Below, piece by piece: positions 23,676 through 31,934 of a stretch of DNA of 51,470 nucleotides (position 1 is the first letter of the stretch; each line of letters opens with the position of its first letter). The position numbers and the translations under genes were made by a program. The notes under the pieces were generated by a model. The model searched no databases and had not been told where the DNA came from. It saw only the letters and a list, made by a program, of their open reading frames with translations. Where the stretch lies: the NCBI GenBank assembly GCA_913030825.1, contig CAJWCU010000023.1:1-51470 (forward strand), written 5' to 3'. The stretch is from an uncultured Rhodospirillaceae bacterium. GTDB lineage: Bacteria; Pseudomonadota; Alphaproteobacteria; Rhodospirillales; Casp-alpha2.

Positions 23676-23993
23676 ATGACCGGAAAGAGCATTGGAATGG
23701 CGCGCATGGCCAGGATGCTGGGACTGATCGCCGTAACGGCGGTTGTTCTGAGTGCCTGCCGCGCGGAAGAACAGGGCCGTCTGATCGAATACGAGCCCGG
23801 CGTCTACAAGGGTAAACCCGATACGGAATTGAGCGACTCTCAGCTGGAAAACCTTCGCGAACGCGCGCGCAGCCAGGCCGGTGCCTCCGGTGCCGGATTC
23901 TCGGGCGGCGCCAAGGTCCAGGATTCCGGATCCGACGTTCGCATACCCGGCGAGATGAACACGCGCATGCAAAATCAAAGCGGCGTGAAATAG
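23676..23993 (+). CDS. Small lipoprotein within the formate dehydrogenase operon
   Basis: This 105-residue protein has a lipoprotein signal peptide with lipobox LSAC; the lipidated cysteine is residue 28. Arginine follows the cysteine, not the aspartate that would keep it in the inner membrane, so outer-membrane sorting is possible. The mature part is short and polar (GRLIEYEPGVYKGKPDTEL, then a Gln/Arg-rich helix and a Gly/Ser-rich tail). It lies between fdhB and the cytochrome subunit gene, and the EPGVYKGKPD stretch looks conserved in character. It may steady the periplasmic complex. AAGGAAG precedes the ATG. Confidence 0.82.
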   Translation: MTGKSIGMARMARMLGLIAVTAVVLSACRAEEQGRLIEYEPGVYKGKPDTELSDSQLENLRERARSQAGASGAGFSGGAKVQDSGSDVRIPGEMNTRMQNQSGVK

Positions 23994-24042
23994 GACGCGC
24001 CCATCGGGTGGGTTCACAAACCTTATGACGGGGGAATGAGAA

Positions 24043-25146
24043 ATGTCCTGGTCGAGAATTCATAAACTGGCGGGGGCCTTGGCCCTGGTTCTGATGATGG
24101 CCTACGGTGCGGGCGCGGTGATGACCGGCTCGGCGACGCTTGACGTCGCGCAGGCCGAAGCACAGACGGGCGGGAATATTCCCGGCAGTCCTCGGGGCTC
24201 CTTGTCCCAGGCGGAAATGTGGCGCGCCGTGCGCGGCGGTGTCACGGGGACGGTTTCGATCCCGAACAAGGAAGCGGGCCAACTGGTCCAGTCCGATGGG
24301 GATGTCTGGCGCGCCGTGAAGAACGGTCCGCTGGCGCAATTCGGCGGCATCTTCCTGTTGGTGTCGATCGTCGTGATCGCGGCCTTCTATCTGATCCGCG
24401 GCAAGATCCGCATCGATCACGGCCCCGATCCGCAGGGCCGCACGATCGAACGGTTCAATGCCTTCGAACGCGCCGTGCACTGGTTGACGGCGTCGAGCTT
24501 CATCATCCTGGCCTTGACCGGTCTGAACGTCAGCTACGGCCGTTACGTGATCAAGCCGATCCTGGGCGCCGATGCCTTCGGGGCGCTGACCTATTACGGC
24601 AAGCTCGCGCATAACTACATCGCCTTCGCCTTCATCCTGGGCATCGTGGTGATGTTCCTGATGTGGGTGCGGCACAACATCCCGACGCTCCGCGACCTGA
24701 AATGGCTCGCGGTCGGCGGTGGGCTGTTCTCAAAGGGCGTGCATCCGGAAGCGCCGCGCTTCAACGCCGGGCAGAAGATCGTCTTCTGGCTGGTCGTCCT
24801 GGGCGGGGCGTCGCTCTCGCTTTCGGGCCTGGCGCTTATGTTCCCGGGTGATATCGCGCCCTGGGCCGGGACCTTCGCCCTGATGAACAAGGTCGGCTTC
24901 GACCTGCCGACGACCCTTTCGATCCTGCAGGAAACGCAGTTGTCGGTGCTTTGGCATTCGATCGTGGGGCTGGTCATGATCGGCGCCATTATCGGCCATA
25001 TCTACATCGGCTCGCTCGGGATGGAGGGCGCCATCGACGCCGTCGCGTCGGGGCAGGTCGACCTCAACTGGGCCAAGGAGCACCATTCGCTCTGGGTCGA
25101 GGAAGAGATGGCGAAGGCGAGCGGCGCACAGCAACCCGCCGAATAA
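24043..25146 (+). CDS. fdhC: Formate dehydrogenase cytochrome b subunit
   Basis: This 367-residue membrane subunit binds two b hemes and passes electrons from FdhB to quinone. After an N-terminal signal or anchor (about 8-27) comes a periplasmic stretch to about residue 98. An extra helix (about 103-120) and four core helices (about 150-168, 190-212, 245-268 and 300-325) follow. Histidines suited to heme binding lie in ERAVHWLTA, KLAHNYIAF, LWHSIVG and IIGHIYIG. The gene ends the operon, and a strong terminator follows 28 bp later. The N-terminal periplasmic stretch is an addition to the E. coli FdnI layout that is common in alphaproteobacterial forms. Confidence 0.93.
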   Translation: MSWSRIHKLAGALALVLMMAYGAGAVMTGSATLDVAQAEAQTGGNIPGSPRGSLSQAEMWRAVRGGVTGTVSIPNKEAGQLVQSDGDVWRAVKNGPLAQFGGIFLLVSIVVIAAFYLIRGKIRIDHGPDPQGRTIERFNAFERAVHWLTASSFIILALTGLNVSYGRYVIKPILGADAFGALTYYGKLAHNYIAFAFILGIVVMFLMWVRHNIPTLRDLKWLAVGGGLFSKGVHPEAPRFNAGQKIVFWLVVLGGASLSLSGLALMFPGDIAPWAGTFALMNKVGFDLPTTLSILQETQLSVLWHSIVGLVMIGAIIGHIYIGSLGMEGAIDAVASGQVDLNWAKEHHSLWVEEEMAKASGAQQPAE

Positions 25147-25173
25147 CGCCTGCCGTTACACGGCAAAAGAAAG

Positions 25174-25205
25174 AAGGGCGGTCCCAGCCGGGGCCGCCCT
25201 TTTTC
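25174..25205 (+). terminator. Rho-independent terminator after the formate dehydrogenase operon
   Basis: AAGGGCGG-N12-CCGCCCTT followed by a T-run ends the rightward operon. On the other strand the stem is followed by TCTTTCTTTT, so it can also stop transcription of the facing RTX gene, which ends at 25223. Confidence 0.88.
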
Positions 25206-25222
25206 GTGGCACGAAATCGGTG

Positions 25223-26455
25223 TCAGGCGATGTCGTCGGCTGCCGGATCGCTGACTGTGTCGTTGGCCGTATCATTCGCCACATAGGCGTCCGGATCGCC
25301 GCCCGCATAGGCGATGGTCGATGACGCGTCGAGCATCCGCCCGCCGTCGAATTCGATCCGCGGCACACCCTGGGTCTGGTAGTCCTTGAAGGTTACGGAA
25401 CCGCCGGCATCGCCGAAGGCGATGGTCAGGTCGTTGCCGTTGACGGCGAAGTCCGTGTCCTCGAAGCTCAGGCCCGGGCCCAATTTCAAGACGCTGCGTT
25501 CGTCGGCCCCGGTGATCGTGTCGTCGCCGTCCCCGGCGAAGTATTCGATATCGGCGACGGACTCGTTGAAGACCATCTCATCGTCGCCCAGGCCGCCCGA
25601 GGCGACCGAGCGATGTTCGACAGACGGGACCATGCCGTCGGGCGTCATCTGATAGCCGATCATCGATTCCGCCTTGTCGAAGGTCATCTTGTCATTGCCG
25701 GTGCCGCCGTAGGCCTTTACCGCGCGACCGGAAATGCTGACGATATCGTCACCCGCACCGCCGTAGGCCGTGCCCCAAAGCAGATTGCCACGCGACACGA
25801 TGGTGTCGTTTCCGGCGCCGCCGAAAATCTGATGGGCGCCCCGTTCGGCGGTGATGGTGTCGTCGCCGCTGCCGCCGAAGACGCTCATCATGCCGTCCTT
25901 GCCGGTGATGGTGTCGTCGCCTTCGCCGCCGTTGACCAGGCCTGCAAGGCCGGTCGTCGTGATGTCGTCGTCACCGCCGTCGCCGGAGATCATGCTGGTG
26001 AATACAGGTCCCTGACCAGCCCAGGCGGAAGAAGCGGCGATCGTGTCGTCGCCTTCGCCGCCGTTAACGCTGACGCGGTATCCCGTCGCGTTGATGGTGT
26101 CGTTTCCGTCCCCACCATAGGCCGAGACATTGACGCCTACGGCGTCGATCTCATCGTCTCCTTCACCACCGTCGACTTCCGTTTTGAACTCCATCGAGTC
26201 CTTGTCGATGCCGCTCAGCACTTCGGTCAACACGGCCCAATTGCGGAACGCTTTGACGAAGTCGATGAAATCGGTGCGCGGTTGATTCTTCGTATCGCTC
26301 TCGGACGTTTCCTCCGACGGCGCGGTGTCGGTCTGGGAAGCTTCGGTGTTCCCGCCGGCCTCGGGCTCGCCCGCCATGGCCTGTTTGGTCAGGTGGTCCC
26401 GATAAAAGGCGAAGTAATTGAATTGGCTGTACGGTGAATTGATCGGCGTGGACAT
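25223..26455 (-). CDS. RTX-repeat calcium-binding protein
   Basis: This 410-residue acidic protein carries many nonapeptide RTX repeats of the GGxGxDxx kind between about residues 95 and 310. Examples are GGEGDDEIDAVG, GGDGNDTINATG, GGSGDDTITAERG and GGAGNDTIVSRG. These bind calcium and form a beta roll outside the cell. The N-terminal 90 residues (NSPYSQFNYFAFYRDHLTKQ and a Glu/Ser/Thr-rich linker) have no signal peptide. The C-terminus is hydrophobic-acidic, as expected for type I secretion. No enzyme domain is visible, and no ABC exporter gene is nearby. GGAGGAG precedes the ATG by 4 bp. The 255-bp upstream gap holds an inverted repeat CGGCAA-N3-TTGCCG at 26620-26634. Confidence 0.85.
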   Translation of the reverse strand: MSTPINSPYSQFNYFAFYRDHLTKQAMAGEPEAGGNTEASQTDTAPSEETSESDTKNQPRTDFIDFVKAFRNWAVLTEVLSGIDKDSMEFKTEVDGGEGDDEIDAVGVNVSAYGGDGNDTINATGYRVSVNGGEGDDTIAASSAWAGQGPVFTSMISGDGGDDDITTTGLAGLVNGGEGDDTITGKDGMMSVFGGSGDDTITAERGAHQIFGGAGNDTIVSRGNLLWGTAYGGAGDDIVSISGRAVKAYGGTGNDKMTFDKAESMIGYQMTPDGMVPSVEHRSVASGGLGDDEMVFNESVADIEYFAGDGDDTITGADERSVLKLGPGLSFEDTDFAVNGNDLTIAFGDAGGSVTFKDYQTQGVPRIEFDGGRMLDASSTIAYAGGDPDAYVANDTANDTVSDPAADDIA

Positions 26456-26710
26456 GCTTCTCCTCCTGCGTCTGCGTCCCCATAGTCAGTGTCCCGAAAA
26501 TGGGCGGAGCAAGAAACATGCCTCGGCCGCCAACGGCGCAAGGCGTTGATATTTTTTTAACTTTAATATCCGGAGGGACGTTGAGTCTGATTTGAAATCG
26601 GAATCCACTGCCGCTTATCCGGCAATTTTTGCCGACCCGAACGCGGTTCCGCACTCAACGCAGGTTGCCGCGACAAGCGGCGGGGCAGAGGGCGCCAGGC
26701 CCTCCTGGCC

Positions 26711-26836
26711 CTAGTGGAGGCGAACGTTGCTCGTCGAATATTTTTCGCCGGCGGACATGTTCGTCGCATTCAGCGCGAATCCCGCAACGACGGCGATGAC
26801 GATGGCGGCGATGGTGCCGGTCAGAAAGGATCTCAT
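26711..26836 (-). CDS. 41-residue single-span membrane peptide
   Basis: A short leftward gene encodes 41 residues: MRSFLTGTIAAIVIAVVAGF, then ALNATNMSAGEKYSTSNVRLH and a TAG stop. The first 23 residues form one transmembrane helix or an uncleaved signal; the tail is polar and probably periplasmic. The ribosome binding site AAGGGGTGG lies 4 bp upstream of the ATG. Third codon positions are mostly G or C as in neighbouring genes, which supports real coding. Small proteins with this layout are common in alphaproteobacteria, but I know no assigned function. The leader contains a 7-2-7 palindrome. Confidence 0.72.
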   Translation of the reverse strand: MRSFLTGTIAAIVIAVVAGFALNATNMSAGEKYSTSNVRLH

Positions 26837-26862
26837 GTTTCCACCCCTTTTTATCAGGCCGT

Positions 26863-26878
26863 CGGAGAGTCCTCTCCG
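26863..26878. promoter_or_regulatory. Palindrome CGGAGAG-TC-CTCTCCG upstream of the 41-residue gene
   Basis: A perfect 7-2-7 inverted repeat ends 26 bp upstream of the small membrane peptide start. It could be an operator. In RNA the two-base centre forces a slightly opened hairpin close to the ribosome binding site. Nothing else can be named in the gap to the next gene at 27041. Confidence 0.5.
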
Positions 26879-27040
26879 CAGCAATAAGGTCGCCCGTATT
26901 CTAGTGCATTACGCGCCTGATTCAACGCGCCCTTTCATGTTGTGGAAAAGCCCCTGTTCCGGCGGGAGAGCCGGGCATGACAGGTCGCTGCCCAGCGGGT
27001 ATGCTGATCCGATCACAAGATAAAGGCGTGAGAGGGAACC

Positions 27041-27400
27041 ATGTCCGATACCGAATCGAGCGACGCGCAAGACGCCTCGCAAGCCTTCGTCAAGCATCTG
27101 GAAGACTCCGGTTTTTTCAATCAAATCAAAGATTTGGAAGGGAACCTGACGCAGATCGCCGAGGAACTTCAAAGTTTCGGACAGGCGACCCAGGCGCGCA
27201 TGGAGGAATCGGAGAATCTGGCGGCGCACATCCTGGCCATCGAATCGATTCTGGCGGTTGTGTTGAAGAAATCCGGTATATCCCTGGACGAGGTGAAAGC
27301 CGAGGTCAAGGACCGCACGGCGGCGATCTCCGGCGTCGAGGACGGCAGTCCCTCCGTTCACGCCATCGCAGAGGATATCCTCAAGCGCGGCGAGGACTGA
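27041..27400 (+). CDS. Hypothetical coiled-coil-like protein
   Basis: I do not recognise this 119-residue protein. It is acidic and almost wholly helical, with heptad-like spacing between about residues 15 and 60 (SQAFVKHLEDSGFFNQIKDL, LTQIAEELQSFGQATQARM). A second helix follows (AHILAIESILAVVLKKSG). It has no cysteine, signal or membrane segment, so it is probably a cytoplasmic oligomer. It has a GGGA ribosome binding site and its own terminator 20 bp after the stop. It is a single-gene unit, facing the second formate dehydrogenase operon. Confidence 0.75.
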   Translation: MSDTESSDAQDASQAFVKHLEDSGFFNQIKDLEGNLTQIAEELQSFGQATQARMEESENLAAHILAIESILAVVLKKSGISLDEVKAEVKDRTAAISGVEDGSPSVHAIAEDILKRGED

Positions 27401-27420
27401 GGCTCGGCACACGCTGACAA

Positions 27421-27448
27421 AAAAACGGAGGCCGCGGCCTCCGTTTTT
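27421..27448. terminator. Bidirectional rho-independent terminator
   Basis: AAAAACGGAGGCC and GGCCTCCGTTTTT form a near-continuous palindrome with a GC-rich stem flanked by an A-run and a T-run. It can end both the rightward 119-residue gene and the leftward formate dehydrogenase operon, whose stop is at 27481. Confidence 0.92.
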
Positions 27449-27480
27449 CGTTTCTCACCTCGAAACTTAGGCTGGGCGAT

Positions 27481-30270
27481 CTATTCCGCCGCCCGCGCCG
27501 CGTCCGGCAGTTTTTCGATCCGGGCCGCGCAGAACTTGAACTCCGGAATCTTGCCGAAGGGATCCAACTGCGGGTTGGTCAGGATATTGGCCGCCGCTTC
27601 GTGGAAGCAGAACGGGATGAAGATCATGCCGTCGGCCACGTCGCGGTCGGCGCGGACCTTCAATTCGATGGCCCCGCGCCGGGTCTCCACCCGAACCTTG
27701 TCGCCGGGGGCCAAACCTTTTTCGCCCATGGTGTAGGGGTTCATGCTGACCACCGGTTCCGGTTCCAGCAGGTTGAGCACCGTCGCCCGCCGAGTCATCG
27801 CCCCGGTATGCCAATGTTCCAGCATGCGGCCCGTGGTCAGGACCATGGGGAATTCGTCGTCGGGCAGTTCGTCCGGCGGCACCAACTGTGCGGGGACCAG
27901 CTTGGCCCGGCCCGAGGCCGTCGGGAAACCGTCGCCGAAGATGATGTTCTCGCCGCGGGAGTCCTCAGACTTACAGGGATAGATAATGCTGTCCTCGTTC
28001 TCCAGCCGCTCCCAGGTGATGTTGTCCAGGGAATGCATGACCTTCTTCATTTCGGCGAAGACGTCGGCCGGGCCGGTATAGGTCCAGTTCAGGCCGATGC
28101 GGTTGGCGATTTCCTGAATGATCCACCAGTCCTGGCGTGCCTCGCCGGGCATGTCGACGACCGGGCGTGCCATCTGAACCTGGCGGTTGGTGTTGGAGAA
28201 CGTGCCTGACTTTTCCGGGAAGGCAGAGGCGGGGAGGACCACGTCGGCGTGGAAGCAGGTCTCGGTGAAGAAGATATCCTGCACCACGAGGTGTTCCAGC
28301 CGGGCCAGGGCCTCGCGGGCGTGCTGCGTATCCGGATCGGACATCGCCGGGTTCTCGCCCATGATGTACATGGCCTTGACCTCGTCGGCGAGGATCGCGT
28401 GGATGATCTCGACCACGGTCAAGCCGCGTTCCCGGTTCAATTCGACCCCCCAGAGGTCTTCGTAGATCGAGCGGATATCCTCCGTCTCGACCGATTTGTA
28501 ATCAGGGTAGACCATGGGGATCAGGCCGGCGTCCGACGCCCCCTGCACGTTGTTTTGGCCGCGCAGCGGATGCAGGCCGGTGCCCGGGCGGCCGACCTGG
28601 CCGGTGATCATGGAAAGCGCGATCAGGCAGCGCGCGTTGTCCGTGCCGTGGACGTGCTGGCTGATGCCCATGCCCCAGAAGATCAGCGAATGGTCCGCCG
28701 TGGCGTAGTCGCGGGCGACCTCGCGGATGACCTCGGCCGGGATACCGCAAACCGGCTCCATGGCTTCGGGTGAGAACTGCTTGGAGTTTTCCTTCAACTC
28801 CTCATAGCCCTCGGTATTGGCCTGGATGTACTGCACGTCGGTCAGGTCTTCGTGGATGATCGTGTGAATCATGGCGTTCAGCAGCGCCACGTCCTGACCG
28901 GCCTTGAATTGCAGATGGCGCGTTGCGTGGCGCGACAGATCCTGTTTGCGCGGATCCATGATGTAGAGCCGGGCACCCCGCTTGGCGGCGTTCTTCAGGA
29001 AGGTGGCCGCGACCGGATGGTTCTGCGTCGGGCGCGCGCCGATCACGATGATGACGTCGGAATCCTTGGCGTCGTTGAACGAAGCCGTGACCGCGCCGGA
29101 ATTGATGCCCTCCATCAGGGCCGCGACCGAAGACGCATGGCAAAGTCGCGTGCAGTGGTCGACGTTGTTGGTGCGGAAGCCCTGGCGGACCAGTTTCTGC
29201 ACCATGTAGGCCTCTTCGTTGGAACCTTTGGCGGAGCCGAACCCGGCCATTGCCTGCGGCCCGTCGCGGTCGAGAACTTTCTTCAGGCCGCCCGCGGCCA
29301 AATCGAGGGCCTCTTCCCAGGTGGCTTCGCGGAAATGGGTCAGCGGGTTGGCGGGATCGACTTCAAAATCGCGGTCCTTCCCGACGCCGTCCTTGCGGAT
29401 CAGCGGCTTGGTCAGGCGGTGCGGGTGATCGACGTAGTCGAAGCCGAAGCGGCCCTTCACGCACAACCGGTTTTCGTTGGAATACCCGTCCTTGCCTTCG
29501 ACGTAGACGATCTTGTTGTCCTTGACGTGGAAGGTCGCCTGGCAGCCGACGCCGCAGTAGGGGCAGAGGCTGTCGACCTGCCGATCGGCCTTGCCGATAT
29601 GAACCTGTTTGTCGTCGACCATGGTCGCGGGCATCAAGGCCCCTGTCGGGCAGGCCTGGACGCATTCGCCGCAGGCGACGCAGGTGCTGTCGCCCATGGG
29701 GTCGTTCATGTCGAACACGATCTGCGATTTATGACCGCGGTTCGCCATGCCGATGACGTCGTTGACCTGAACCTCGCGGCAGGCGCGGACGCACAGGTTA
29801 CATTGGATGCAGGCGTCCAGGTTGACGGCCATGGCGGTGTGTGAACGGTCCGGCGCCGGGCAGGTCGGACGCGCCTCGAACCGGCTTTCGGAAATCCCGG
29901 CCTTGTCGGCCCAATGCCAGAACAGGGAATCCGGGTCGTGGGCGTCGCGGCGTTCCGGCTGATCCGCGAGCAGCAGTTCCAGGACCATCTTGCGTGCCTT
30001 GGTCGCGCGTTCGTTGTCGGTAACGACTTCCATGCCGTTGGTCGGCTCGCGGCGGCAGGACGGGGCCAGGACGCGTTCGCCCTTGATCTCGACCATGCAG
30101 GCGCGGCAGTTGGCGTCGGGCCGGTAGCCCGGTTGGGGGCGGTGGCAGAGGTGGGGGATGGTGTTGCCCTGGCGCTTGGCGACGTCCCATATGGTCTCGC
30201 CGGCCCGCGCCTCGACTTCTTTGCCGTCCAGCGTGAACTTGATGGTTTCGGTGGTCTCCTGGGCGCTCAT
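27481..30270 (-). CDS. fdsA: NAD-linked formate dehydrogenase, catalytic subunit
   Basis: This 929-residue cytoplasmic molybdoenzyme oxidises formate and passes electrons through several iron-sulfur clusters to the NAD-reducing subunit. It opens with a 2Fe-2S domain (Cys42, Cys55, Cys58, Cys72). Ferredoxin clusters follow (CIQCNLCVRAC about 154-164, CVACGECVQAC about 197-207), and then the 4Fe-4S site of the catalytic core (CPYCGVGC...C, 236-270). The active site is Cys377-His378 in HCTRLCHASS. It has no Tat signal, unlike FdhA at 20052. It matches FdsA of Rhodobacter and Fdh1A of Methylobacterium in length and order. The start overlaps the stop of the fused fdsG-fdsB gene by 4 bp. Confidence 0.95.
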   Translation of the reverse strand: MSAQETTETIKFTLDGKEVEARAGETIWDVAKRQGNTIPHLCHRPQPGYRPDANCRACMVEIKGERVLAPSCRREPTNGMEVVTDNERATKARKMVLELLLADQPERRDAHDPDSLFWHWADKAGISESRFEARPTCPAPDRSHTAMAVNLDACIQCNLCVRACREVQVNDVIGMANRGHKSQIVFDMNDPMGDSTCVACGECVQACPTGALMPATMVDDKQVHIGKADRQVDSLCPYCGVGCQATFHVKDNKIVYVEGKDGYSNENRLCVKGRFGFDYVDHPHRLTKPLIRKDGVGKDRDFEVDPANPLTHFREATWEEALDLAAGGLKKVLDRDGPQAMAGFGSAKGSNEEAYMVQKLVRQGFRTNNVDHCTRLCHASSVAALMEGINSGAVTASFNDAKDSDVIIVIGARPTQNHPVAATFLKNAAKRGARLYIMDPRKQDLSRHATRHLQFKAGQDVALLNAMIHTIIHEDLTDVQYIQANTEGYEELKENSKQFSPEAMEPVCGIPAEVIREVARDYATADHSLIFWGMGISQHVHGTDNARCLIALSMITGQVGRPGTGLHPLRGQNNVQGASDAGLIPMVYPDYKSVETEDIRSIYEDLWGVELNRERGLTVVEIIHAILADEVKAMYIMGENPAMSDPDTQHAREALARLEHLVVQDIFFTETCFHADVVLPASAFPEKSGTFSNTNRQVQMARPVVDMPGEARQDWWIIQEIANRIGLNWTYTGPADVFAEMKKVMHSLDNITWERLENEDSIIYPCKSEDSRGENIIFGDGFPTASGRAKLVPAQLVPPDELPDDEFPMVLTTGRMLEHWHTGAMTRRATVLNLLEPEPVVSMNPYTMGEKGLAPGDKVRVETRRGAIELKVRADRDVADGMIFIPFCFHEAAANILTNPQLDPFGKIPEFKFCAARIEKLPDAARAAE

Positions 30271-31934
30271 TGCACATCCTCCCCAAAGAACCGCAAGGCC
30301 GCCTGCACCGGGTTCGGCGCCGCCTGGCCCAGGCCGCAGATCGACGCGTCGCGCATGGCGGCGCTCAATTCCTCAATCAGATCGGCATCCCATTTGGGCT
30401 TGTCGATCAATTTTAGCATTTTCTCGCAGCCGACGCGGCAGGGCGTGCATTGGCCGCAGCTTTCATCCTCGAAGAACCGGATCAGGTTCTTGCAGATTTC
30501 CTTCACGTCGTCGTCCTGGCTGAAGATGACGACGGCGGAAGAGCCGATGAAACAGCCGTGTTTGTCGAGCGTCCCGAAATCCAGCGGCTCGTCCGCCAGG
30601 CTTTCCGGCAGAATGCCGCCGGAGGCGCCGCCCGGCAGGTAGGCCTTGAAGGTGTGCCCGTCGGCCATGCCGCCGCAGTAGTCTTCGATCAATTGGCGCG
30701 CCGTCGTACCCGCCGGGGCCAGCTTGACCCCCGGTTCCTTCACCCGGCCCGAGACCGAGAAGAAATGCGGCCGGCCCTGGTCCTGGTACCAGCTGCCGCC
30801 GTGTTCCAGGATCTTGGGCAGCCAATAGACCGTTTCCACGTTGTTGATCAGCGTCGGGCGGCCCCATAGGCCCGCCTGGGCCGGGAAGGGCGGGCGGTTG
30901 CGCGGCAGGCCGCGTTTGCCCTCGATGCTTTCCAGCATCCCGGACTCTTCGCCGCAGATATAAGCCCCGGCGCCGCGCCGCAGATGCAGGGCGATGTCGC
31001 CGTTCAGGCCCGCGTCCTCGACCTTTTTGATTTCGGTCAGCAGGACCTCGCGGCAAGCGGGGTATTCGTCGCGCAGATAGATATAGGCGGCTTCGGCCTC
31101 GACCGACCAGGCGGCGATCAAGGCGCCTTCGATCACCCGGTGGGGCGTCGTCTCGAAGCAGTAGCGGTCCTTGAAGGTGCCGGGCTCGCCCTCGTCGGCG
31201 TTGATCGCGACCAGGCGCGGCTTCGGCGCGTTCTTCATGAAACCCCATTTGGTGGCGGTCGGGAAACCGGCGCCGCCCAGGCCGCGCAGGCCCGAGTCCT
31301 TGATGACCTCGACCGTCGCGTCACGATCGCGGGCACCCGACAGACATTCGGCCAGCATCTTGTAGCCGCCTTCCGCCTGATAGGCGGCAAGGTCCTGATA
31401 ATCCGGCAGGGGCTGAGCCAGGGCCTGCCCTTCGACGGCGGCTTTCACCTTGTCGACGTCGGCGTCGAAAATTTGATGTTGTTTGACGACGGCGACCGGG
31501 GCGTGGTCGCAGGCCCCGACGCAAGGGGCGTGCAGGATACGCACGTCGGGCCCCATCACGGCCTTGAGCTTGTCGGTCAGCGCAGCCGAGCCCTTCATCT
31601 CGCAGGTGATGCTGTCGCAGACCCGCACGGTCAGAGCCGGCGGCGCATCCTGGCCTTCCTTCACCACGTCGAAATGGTGATAGAAGGTCGCGACCTCATA
31701 GACCTCTGTTTGCGCCAGGCGCAGTTCCGTCGCCAGCGCCGCCATGTGGTCCGCCGACAGATGGCCGTAAGCATCCTGGATCAGATGCAGGTATTCGATC
31801 AGGTATTCCCGGCGTCTCGGCTTATCGCCCAGCAGGCCGCGAACGTCTTCGACGGCCTGATCCGTGATCTGGCGGCCCTTCAGGAAACCGGCACGGTTTC
31901 GGCGGCGGCCTTTCTGCGCGGTGGCGATGGACAT
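30267..31934 (-). CDS. fdsB: NAD-linked formate dehydrogenase, fused FdsG-FdsB subunit
   Basis: This 555-residue protein joins two complex I-like parts. Residues 1-155 are NuoE/FdsG-like, with a 2Fe-2S site at Cys106, Cys111, Cys138 and Cys142. Residues about 190-545 are NuoF/FdsB-like: the FMN and NAD region is GLRGLGGAGFPTATKWGF and GAGAYICGEESGMLES, and the 4Fe-4S site is SCGQCTPCRVGC. It takes electrons from FdsA and reduces NAD+. In Rhodobacter the two parts are separate genes; Methylobacterium Fdh1B is fused as here. AGGAGG lies 8 bp before the start, and it heads a two-gene operon. No fdsC or fdsD gene follows. Confidence 0.93.
   Translation of the reverse strand: MSIATAQKGRRRNRAGFLKGRQITDQAVEDVRGLLGDKPRRREYLIEYLHLIQDAYGHLSADHMAALATELRLAQTEVYEVATFYHHFDVVKEGQDAPPALTVRVCDSITCEMKGSAALTDKLKAVMGPDVRILHAPCVGACDHAPVAVVKQHQIFDADVDKVKAAVEGQALAQPLPDYQDLAAYQAEGGYKMLAECLSGARDRDATVEVIKDSGLRGLGGAGFPTATKWGFMKNAPKPRLVAINADEGEPGTFKDRYCFETTPHRVIEGALIAAWSVEAEAAYIYLRDEYPACREVLLTEIKKVEDAGLNGDIALHLRRGAGAYICGEESGMLESIEGKRGLPRNRPPFPAQAGLWGRPTLINNVETVYWLPKILEHGGSWYQDQGRPHFFSVSGRVKEPGVKLAPAGTTARQLIEDYCGGMADGHTFKAYLPGGASGGILPESLADEPLDFGTLDKHGCFIGSSAVVIFSQDDDVKEICKNLIRFFEDESCGQCTPCRVGCEKMLKLIDKPKWDADLIEELSAAMRDASICGLGQAAPNPVQAALRFFGEDVQ

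Noticed and set aside
30411-30422. FNR-like TTG...ATCAA sequence
   Set aside because: It lies inside the fused fdsB coding sequence and does not match TTGAT-N4-ATCAA.
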